From contig OX596341.1 in the NCBI GenBank assembly GCA_951394405.1, positions 1,922,001 to 1,986,000 of the forward strand: DNA of 64,000 nucleotides. Direction: 5' to 3'. How positions within the stretch are numbered: the first letter of the stretch is position 1; each line of letters opens with the position of its first letter. The notes beneath the pieces are model-generated. The model did no database searches. It worked only from the letters and a program-made list of their open reading frames with translations, and had not been told where the DNA came from. Origin of the DNA: Coprinellus micaceus (taxonomy: Eukaryota > Basidiomycota > Agaricomycetes > Agaricales > Psathyrellaceae). Shown one piece after another: positions 56,303 to 64,000 of this stretch. The translations under genes and the position numbers were made by a program.

Positions 56303-57043
56303 TTAGCTAAGGTGGGGGTATGGATGATGGTAAGACTGGTGGACAGAAGGGTAGAGAGGAACAGAGTGATTAGAGTTCGGCTCCTCCAAAGGAGTTCGCC
56401 ACGAATCCGCTCCTACAGTGGTCGACGGGTTGTAGTTATGTTGATGTCTTTCGTGGGACTTCTTTTCAACCACACCCGGGAACCGCGAGTCGCAGAAGGA
56501 GCATTGGTGAATGGTCACGGGTTTGGTCGGAGCATTGGTTTTCGCACCAGCAGACGCGCTCGACCCGTGCACCCATTCCAACATCATCGGCCGCTTATGA
56601 ACCGCTTCCCACAGCCTTACATATTCCCCTCGGTCCTGCCTTCCGTACTCGACATACTCCTGGAGGAGCTTCTCGCTCACTTTTTCGAACGTCTCCCGGA
56701 ATTTGGTGTACTGTTTGGTGTTATAAGCGGCCCCGTCGAAGACTTCTGGGATGGCTCGCATGATTCCCTTGCCCCTGGCGTCCCTACTCAAGATCTTCCC
56801 GACGGCAGCGAGTCCCTCGACGATGTCGCAGACATAGAAGTCCCAAGGAAAGGTCGGTTTTCTCTTCGGCGCATCCATGAAAACTTCATCCTTGCTGTCG
56901 GTCGGTCGTGGCCACGGGATACCCTTGACAGTCTTGAGAGCCTGAACAGGTTTCCGGGAAAGAGGCGGGACGGCGGCCTCCGGTGGAGCCTGGGCGAGGC
57001 CAGCGCAGCGAGGGTCCATGAGGAAGATGGGGGGTTCTGACAT
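56303..57043 (-). CDS. FPW/CDI-motif protein with C2H2 zinc finger
   Basis: Single-exon frame, ATG at 57043 (MSEPPIFLMDPRC); the longer open frame begins with a non-ATG codon. It contains the same domain as the protein at 46530-47699: PTFPWDFYVCDIVEGLAAVG, IPEVFDGAAYNTKQYTKFRE, and EYVEYGRQDRGEYVRLW. It then has one C2H2 finger, HQCSFCDSRFPGVVEKKSHE followed by RHQH, and a histidine/proline-rich tail. The finger suggests nucleic-acid binding; the role of the FPW/CDI domain is unknown. It sits between the two NACHT genes, next to a six-finger C2H2 gene on the same strand. Confidence 0.75.
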   Translation of the reverse strand: MSEPPIFLMDPRCAGLAQAPPEAAVPPLSRKPVQALKTVKGIPWPRPTDSKDEVFMDAPKRKPTFPWDFYVCDIVEGLAAVGKILSRDARGKGIMRAIPEVFDGAAYNTKQYTKFRETFEKVSEKLLQEYVEYGRQDRGEYVRLWEAVHKRPMMLEWVHGSSASAGAKTNAPTKPVTIHQCSFCDSRFPGVVEKKSHERHQHNYNPSTTVGADSWRTPLEEPNSNHSVPLYPSVHQSYHHPYPHLS

Positions 57044-57760
57044 GGTGGAAACACCGTTGAGCGTCAATCGACAGAGATGGTGGGGTTTAAGTTCGTGAAG
57101 ATATAGGCCAAACCCCTGGGCTACCCCATGTCCATATATATACGCAAGATCGTGGCGCTTTGACCTTGGGACACAAAGAGATCATAAAGAGCATCGTAGG
57201 TCTTTGAGATGATTGATACCGGCGAGGTGACAAAAGCATGCGTTGCATATGGTCAAAGCACCACCGTTATTGTGCTCTGCTGCGCTTCGCATCCTTTGAA
57301 GCATTTCTACAGCCAGAAGTGTTGGGATCGTACTCAATCTCCGTCGTACGGCTAGGAGTAAGGAGTGCGTCTCTTGAAACTCAAAGACGGGCCTGGCGAT
57401 TATCGGGCCAAGTGTCGAGACAAAGACAGGAGAAGCGAGCTCAGTCGTGCTGGATGTAGCATGTTTCCTGGTACGGCGACACACCCTACAAAGAGCCGTC
57501 GACCCTCAGTTGCGGGAGAAGACGAGGACGGTCAAAACGAAAGGGTTTTCCCAGGCCGACTCAGAAGCGCCATTGCTTGGGCGCTTGCCATCAATTCAAG
57601 AACGCTCCTTCGTCTCTATGACATCATTCAGGGCGCATCGCACGGTGGGCGCACGTTCAAGCCAGACTATTACATGATATTAATCGGGATAGAGTCACAA
57701 AGGGGGGAGAGATTAATCCTAAATCGAAGTAGTTTCGTATTATACTGTAACGATAGCCCA
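57044..57760. other. Intergenic, 717 bp
   Basis: Upstream region of the FPW/CDI zinc-finger gene and downstream region of the six-finger gene, both minus strand. TATATATA occurs at about 57134, 90 bases upstream of the 57043 start, and may be its TATA box. Plus-strand frames here show no domain. Confidence 0.45.
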
Positions 57761-59365
57761 TCATGATGTTGAGAGCTCATCGGCGCTATTCAGTGCTGGA
57801 TTGCGACGACGTGCTGGTATATACCCATGCTTCCGCTTTCGATGTCGGAGAAGCGAAGCTGGGTCACGCGTCCTGAAGCTGCAACCGGGACACGACCAAG
57901 GTCGGTTTCCTGAGTGACCGTCCATGTGTATCTTGAAACTGGTGTTTTGGCAAGTGCTGTAGTGACACCCTTCCACTTGGCATTTCAGATCCCTGTGTTG
58001 CATCTGGTCAGGACAGCCGTTGCACCACAGGGCCAGTAGGACGTACGTACTGGGCGTCTTTATTGTGAATGGACACGTGGCGCTTGAGATCGGCCTGCCG
58101 GTTCATGACTTTCCCACATTGAGGGCAGGGATCGCTCGGCCCAGGCGAAGGGCGCTTCTTCTTCGAGGCTTTGGCAGCATCCTGGATTTGTGAGTCACCC
58201 AGGGAAAGGTGAAGCAAAGATAGCGCCGTGTCATCCGCCCAGTCGCATCCATCCTTTGTTGGCCCAAAGAGGTACGTTCCGCGGACCTGCGATACCTGAG
58301 AGCGAATTCGCGCCACTTCATAGAGCTTCTCGCGTCGATGCACAGTCAGGATATGAAACTTGAGATTGGATTTCTGGAGGTTCGCATAATCACAACCCTC
58401 CTCGGGGCACTCGAACTTCCTGAAAACCGCGGTTCAGCCGTGCGAAGGAATTAAATGCTCGGCGAAACTCACTCTGCGTTTGGGTCGTGGCGACGCATGT
58501 GGCGCTTGAGATCATGCCTGCGGCTCACAACCGTTCGACAGATTGGGCATGTACGCTCGTCAAGTGGTCGGGAAAGAGTAGACTCGAATTCTTCGATCTT
58601 TATACCCGGGAGAGACTTAGCTGGAGGATGCCTCTCTTCTGTGTCGGAAGCAGAGGAAGACGTTGGTGTTGTAGGATCGGATGAACTTGGACGCGGAGGG
58701 AAGGGAGGTGCAAAGTTCAGGAGAGCAGTCAAGGAGGGATTGTGAGCGTTCCAAAAATGTAAACGCCGTTCGACGTCCTTGCTTCCGGCCCAGTCGCAGT
58801 CGGTGCAACGATAGACTGGACGCTGTGCCGAGTATCGCTTTTCATGCTCTTTTCTTGCCGAGTAGCTCAAAGGCGTCGGCGACGGCACTACACTTGAAGG
58901 GCACCACACTCGATAGGTAACCGGGTCAGGGTCTTCTCCACCTAAGGGTTCCCGTACTATACGAAACTCGGCGGGTGATGGAATCGTGGAGCTTGTAGAG
59001 GGTCCGACTGAGTGTCCTTCCGTGTTCCTTCTGTTGGAGACGAGGATTAATAGTGCGGTGCCACCAAGAGGTAGAGTTCTCGAAGACGAGTATGAAGGAG
59101 TTGAATCGCTTTGAATGTTGTGGCCGAAGTTCGTTGTTGTGCCTGATGAGCAGCGTGAAGGGGCAAGTTCCGAAAGGCGTTGAGCATCGCGGTCAGGGGT
59201 AGCAAAGTACTCCATGTCCATGGCTTCGTCATGTCGATAAGGTGAGTCCGAAGAAAGGTGTTTGGTAAATCCGCTAGAGTCCGTGAGGTCGGGCCGCGAG
59301 CCAGAACGCTTGAATGAAAGAGGGCACTCGTCCACAGGGTTGAGGAGGTCGGAGAGAGGAATCAT
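57761..59365 (-). CDS. Six-finger C2H2 zinc-finger protein
   Basis: Three exons: 59365 to about 58472, 58421 to about 58047, and the last to 57761; the joins restore fingers (E|KFECPEEGCDYANLQ and Q|DLKCQVEGCHYSTC). The N-terminal 190 residues are serine/proline-rich (MIPLSDLLNPVDECPLSF). Fingers in order: YRCTDCDWAGSKDVERRLHF, CPICRTVVSRRHDLKRHMRR, FECPEEGCDYANLQKSNLKF, CPQCGKVMNRQADLKRHVSI, LKCQVEGCHYSTCQNTSFKI, WSCPGCSFRTRDPASLLRHR. Likely a transcription factor acting in the nucleus; targets unknown. The DLKRH helices repeated in fingers 2 and 4 suggest related half-sites. No known orthologue recognised. Confidence 0.85.
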
Positions 59366-59773
59366 GGTGCCTTGGTGAAAGGGCAGGCGATGTCGCCCTG
59401 CTCTTTCATCGAGAGTGTTTTATAGGTCGATCATGGGCGCTTTATTGGAAGTCAGAGTGGCGAAATGGTGAGGGGACGAATGGTCGAATGTTGTCTTCGG
59501 GAGCGCGTTATTGTGCCCCTTCCAGCGAGCTTTGTACTTTCGTGATCGGGGAGGCGCAATTGCCCCTGCGCCGTACGGATCACGGTATCCAGGCAAAACC
59601 CCTCGGAACCGACTAAGTGACATTCCAAAGAGGTCCTCCGGTACTCCCTTTGTACTTTTTGTGATCCGCCAAGGCCGACGCAATTTCCCCCCAGGCCTCA
59701 ATCCTCAGCCACCCTGACGTAGGCACGAAACCCCGACACCATATACCCAAGTCCGTATGCACTCTCTATATCG
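59366..59773. other. Intergenic between zinc-finger gene and NACHT gene 2
   Basis: Promoter side of the six-finger gene and 3' side of NACHT gene 2. A string TTTGTACTTTYGTGATC with different neighbours occurs twice (59529 and 59649 areas), each followed by GCAATT-containing sequence, a short diverged repeat. No gene. Confidence 0.45.
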
Positions 59774-62700
59774 CTATACATAATCAAATAGCGTGAACCA
59801 TGGAAATACGAGGAGGTGATCTCGAATCAGTCTATGACCTGTGTTTTCTGCGTACTTCACTGGTGACATATTCGCCTTGTCATGGAGATGCACGTCCACG
59901 TCGATGTGCCGTGATGAGAGCGACGCCATGATGGTAGCTACAAGCTCCTCGCTGCCCTTCATTGCTGCGTGGTGGAGGACGGTTTTTCCTGAAGAATCGG
60001 TGAAGTAAATGCAAGCGGGATCGTATATCAAGAAGTCCCGAACTCTCCGCCGGTCGGCCTTGGCCTGCCTAGTCCCCGAGACCGCTTTACTAGCGTGAAT
60101 GATCCTCCAGCATGAACTATAGAAGGATCTCCGATGGTCCAATGCGTTGTCTTCGAGCTCTGAGTGACATAGGAGCCGCCGAAGGGCGACGGAGGTCGAG
60201 TATCGTGAAAGGATATCGACTGGTGCACAACCATCTCGATCTCGTCGATTGACATCGATATGTGGGTGTAAAAGAATGGCGCTGACAAGGCAATCACCAC
60301 GTTCTGGTGACAATCTCGACGCGAGGTGTATGGCTGAATATCCGCCGGCGTTTTGGAGGTTGACGTCGATATTTGGATGCTGCAGGAGTGCGCGCAATGC
60401 GTTAAAGTCTCCAGTTTTTGCGGCGATGTGAATTGCACCGTCTCCCATGTTATCCAGAGAATTGACGTCTAGGCTGGGGAGCCGAAGGAGGGAAGACAAT
60501 CCCGACAAATCTGAATGTTCCACGAGGAGGTGAATGCATGCCTTCCCTCTTCCATTCCGAAGGTTAACATCGATGTCGCTGCGCTGAAGTAGGTCGAACA
60601 GGGTACCTGGGACGCCGGCATTATGGGCCAAATGTATTGGAGCGTCTCCCATCTTGTCGCATAAGTTGATATCGAGGTGCGGTAGCGATAGTAGAACCCG
60701 GGACACCTTGCGTGACGGCCTGTACTTGGCACTTTCTACTGACCAATGCAATGCCGTCCTTCCCAGGGCGTCAGTCATGTTGACGTTGGCAGGATTAGGG
60801 TGGCGGACTAGGAGTTCTACCACTCGGGAAGGATGACCCCAGGTGCACAGGGCCGCAGCCGTGAGTGCTCCAATACCCCTCGCATCGCGACAGTTGAGGG
60901 ATATATCGTCTCGAACTAGCAGGGCTTGCACAACCGGGAGGTTGGCTTCCTCGCATGCGTGGATCAGAGCCGTTTTCCCGTCTATGTCCTGATGGTTGAT
61001 GTTGACTTCTGGATGGGCAAGGATCAACCTGACAATTGACTGGTCTTTTGCCCAGAAGAGCGCCGTCCTTCCATCGGTGTCGTGTGCATTGATATCCATT
61101 CTTACGGGCGCCCGGTTTCCACCATCCAAGTCAAAGGCTGGAGCTGCCAAAGCTTGACCCGTGCGTAGCCACCATTGTCGTAGGTATGTGGTCGATCCAT
61201 GGATGGAATTTCTAAGGATCGGAACGACAGCCCCCGCAAAAGAAGAGTCTTCACCACAGATGGCTTCCCCCTTGTCCTGGTCCCTGAGCCTGAGGAGCCT
61301 AGCCACTGCTCCATGGTAGGCGCGAAACACAGCGATCATCAGGGGTGTCCTCCTTGCATTGTCACAGGCCAAGTTAGGATCAAGGTCTGCGCGAGAGAGG
61401 ATCGCGATATCGACTTCTCGGCGCCGGCGAGTCCACAACTCGTCAGGTTGGAAGAGCATATCTGGATATGTGGCGAGGGGATGGGGCAGGCGGTTCAGCG
61501 TCATCCACTTACTAGAGGTTGCCCACGAAAGCGACGTGAAACCGTCGGCACTTTGAGCATTGATGTTGATGTTGGGGTGAGCTAGCAAAGCCTGTACGGC
61601 GGCCACATCCCCACGTAATGACGCGATGAACAGTGGTGCCAGTCCATCTTCGACTGCGACATTCACGTCGATGTCGGGATGGGAGAGGAAGGCACGGATG
61701 ACATCGAACCATGCAAGGCCGTCCAAGCGTGGGTTTGACTTCCCCTGTAATCCGTTGAGGCAATACATCTCGTTGGCAGATCCGCATAGGATCATGAGTG
61801 GGGTGATTCCGTAAATGTCGAGGGCGTTGGGATTGATCTTTGGGTGGGAGAGGAGGGTACGTATTAGATCGCATGGGTCGTCTTTCTCCAAGGCTCCAAA
61901 AATAGGCCCTCTGCCAAATGCATCCCCCTGATTGACGTCGACTTCTGGATGGGCCAGGAGCAGATCTAGTACTGTATTGTCGTCGTGTTCTCCCAAACCG
62001 AGAAGCTGGACGGCAAGAAGGAGAGGTGTCGCTCCGCGTTTATCTCGGGCGTTGACGTCGATGAATGGTGTCTTGTCGAGTAGTATCTTGATCAAGGGCG
62101 CGTCGAAGTGCCAGACAGCAAAATGAAGAGACGTGAATCCTGTCGTGGGATGCAGGTCGTCCACCCGAGCCACAGTCGAAAAAAGTTCAGGAAGATTCGA
62201 GCAGGCGGCAAGTTGGAAGGGGGTATGCCAAGTGCCGATGCGCCTTTGGGCCAGCCATGTATACGTCCGATTGCCACGCCACCACCGGAGTTCGCATTCC
62301 CTCGCTGAACACCGTTCACAATCTTGCTGCGTGGCATATTTGTTGAGCGCGGCAGACAGACGGGCAACTCCCGTATCGGACTCAACAGCCTCCTTCGCCC
62401 AATGGCTCCATTCGCCGACAGCGAGGCGAAGAAAGTAAATTTCGGAGGGTTTGAAGTCCCTTCCACACTTGATCAAGCTTGATATGAACGCAAGGTAACT
62501 GGACGCCAGCATGGCGGCTGGTTCTGAGAAAGGAGGGAGGGCGATCTCCTGGAGGTACTCTTGCGTGCTGTAATCTGAAATGGTTATAGGTAAATCCCGA
62601 GTAGGGTTTCGGGAGACTGTGAGTACGTACGGATCAGTCTGACCACATTATGGTCCACGGTGACAAGGCCACAACAAAAAGACACCACAATTTCGGCAGG

Positions 62701-64000
62701 GGTGATGTTACTCTCATCATAACCTCCTTCCTCCCAGAACGTTGCGAGAGCCAGTTCAAGAACCTCAACAGTGAGCGTATGTCTCGCGTGCACAATCCAC
62801 GTTAGCGCCCTTTTCGCGAGTGTCGCTTCTTCATCTTTTTGATCGTTGATTCTCTTCATGGTCCAGTCATACATTTCGTTGACACCAGAGGGCAAGGACT
62901 CCAGAGCGGAGAACAGTGCGTTAACGTTAATGCTCGCCGTCAAGGCCTCAACTTGCAGGGCAGCGACCAGAAACCTGGAATGTGTCAGCGGCCAATATAC
63001 CACAGTCAGCGAACCGGATAGTTACATTCCAGAGGCTTTTCGCTGAATTCTAGAGGTGACTTCCTGAACGAGGGTCTCGCTATGCTGCAGGAGTCTCTGC
63101 AGGCGAGGGTGGTGGTTGATACGGTCCAGTACAAAAGTCTCGATGTCGGCATTTCTCGCCTCAATGGAGAGGGTAACCGAAGGAAGAAGGTCCATGAAGA
63201 ACGTCATTGGACGGGAGAATATCAGTCGATTTGCAGGAAGCTTCTTCATATGCACCAGAACTTTCGATTTTTCGCTTTCTGGCACTTCGTCTAAACCGTC
63301 GATGATGACGAATGCCTTGTCGAATAGGCGCAGAATGCTTCCCAGGAGATCAGCGGCTCTCGAGTCCGTGAGTTGAACCTGGCGCAACTTGTGGTCCTCA
63401 AAAACGGCCCGGACGATGGAATAAGCATGTCGATGGTCCTCAACCAATTGGCGAAGAAGGCTTCGTAGAATGTAGCCTGCCTTGCAATTGTCGAGGTATC
63501 TGCAATATACGTATGTTAGAACGGCGTTTGTCGTCCCAGCGGGTACAACGTTGGCGATTAAATAGTCCACTGAGTGAGAGCTAAAGGCAAGGTGAAGTTG
63601 ACCGTATGTTGGCATCGAAAACAGCACATGTACGTACGCGAGAACCGTCTTCCCAGCACCAGCTATTCCAAACAATCAGCGTTCGAGTATGAAAAGAATA
63701 AACGCTTAACGCACGCATTCCGGTGACCCACAACACCCCCTGTGCACTGGATAACCATTCTTGGAACTCGTTTGATTCGAGGAACCATAAGCCTGTTTTC
63801 GCGGTACGGAGCGACGATGTAGTGTCGTGGTAGAGCCTGTAGTTATCGGAAGCTAGCCAGGAGACGACGGCTGTCATATCTGCGCCAAAGCGGGCGGTTA
63901 ACTATGCCGAGCACTCAACGAAGGCGGGAGCCGCTCACTAGATGCAACGTCCTCTTCTTTGCCATAGTGAACGTGAAGATCCCGCCCTGCCATCTGTGCT
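59774..64000 (-). CDS. NACHT-ankyrin NLR-type protein, gene 2 (5' end outside window)
   Basis: Same architecture as gene 1, opposite strand. The start side includes MAGRDLHVHYGKEEDVAS near 63935-63990, then SWLASDNYRLYHDTTSSLRT and GLWFLESNEFQEWLSS. The P-loop is intron-split and joins to GMPGAGKTVLA, another intron leads to SHSVDYLIANVVPAG, Walker B is AFVIIDGLDEVPES, sensor RLIFSRPMTF, winged-helix WIVHARHTLTVEVLELALAT. Then YSTQEYLQEIALPP and a unique segment precede about seventeen ankyrin repeats (DVNQGDAFGRGPIFGALEKD, DINAHDTDGRTALFWAKDQS, DVNLQNAGGYSAIHLASRLS and so on). Ends at 59774. The first exon may extend past the window edge, so the N-terminal domain cannot be judged. Faces gene 1 across a 4.5-kb interval. 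Confidence 0.88.

Overview
The window looks like a piece of an agaricomycete (mushroom-type basidiomycete) genome. The genes are cut by many short introns, mostly about 50 bases. Several protein families are typical of that group: PAKA-type Ste20 kinase, Plavaka/Tnp2 transposase, NACHT-ankyrin receptors, expanded YtcJ-like amidohydrolases and FAD-linked oxidases. The genus cannot be fixed from sequence alone. Exon joins quoted here were worked out by hand from splice sites and reading phase; no alignment or transcript data were used.

Region 1 (1-17534) is mostly conserved housekeeping sequence: a divergent PAK/Ste20-type kinase (minus), a nearly gene-free stretch of about 6 kb, one doubtful small cysteine-rich gene near 10.2 kb, then a divergent pair made of the RNA polymerase I subunit A49 gene and the histone H3K36 methyltransferase SET2.

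Region 2 (17597-31775) is a transposon nest. A complete 8,765-bp Plavaka/Tnp2-type element (19261-28025) carries terminal inverted repeats starting CCCAGTGAA, an exact 7-bp target duplication (GTTCAAG), a three-exon transposase gene and two accessory genes of unknown role on the same strand. A 1,018-bp internally deleted relative (17597-18614) lies next to it in inverted orientation with its own 7-bp duplication (ATTCAGA). Just beyond the right end is a 1.1-kb TIR element with a TA duplication (28062-29188), then a 760-bp inverted-repeat element and several diverged repeats. One of these repeats (31183-31467) is an undisrupted copy of the sequence into which both the Plavaka element and the TA element inserted, so it serves as an empty site for both.

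Region 3 (32514-51000) is an accessory and metabolic block: a nuclease-like orphan protein, a 1,386-codon protein joining what look like two basidiomycete-specific families, a YtcJ-like amidohydrolase next to an FAD-linked oxidase (with a decayed relic of that same pair at 33.6-34.0 kb), the choline-phosphate cytidylyltransferase PCT1, a protein with a FPW/CDI motif, and a second intact amidohydrolase.

Region 4 (51082-64000) holds two large NACHT-ankyrin (NLR-type) genes facing each other. Between them lie an amidohydrolase pseudogene, a FPW/CDI protein with an added C2H2 finger, and a six-finger C2H2 protein. The mix of NLR genes, paralogous fragments and orphan families is what is expected of a fast-evolving accessory region. 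The best candidates for something undescribed are the two accessory proteins of the Plavaka element with its 7-bp duplication, and the FPW/CDI and nuclease-like orphan families near the NLR genes.
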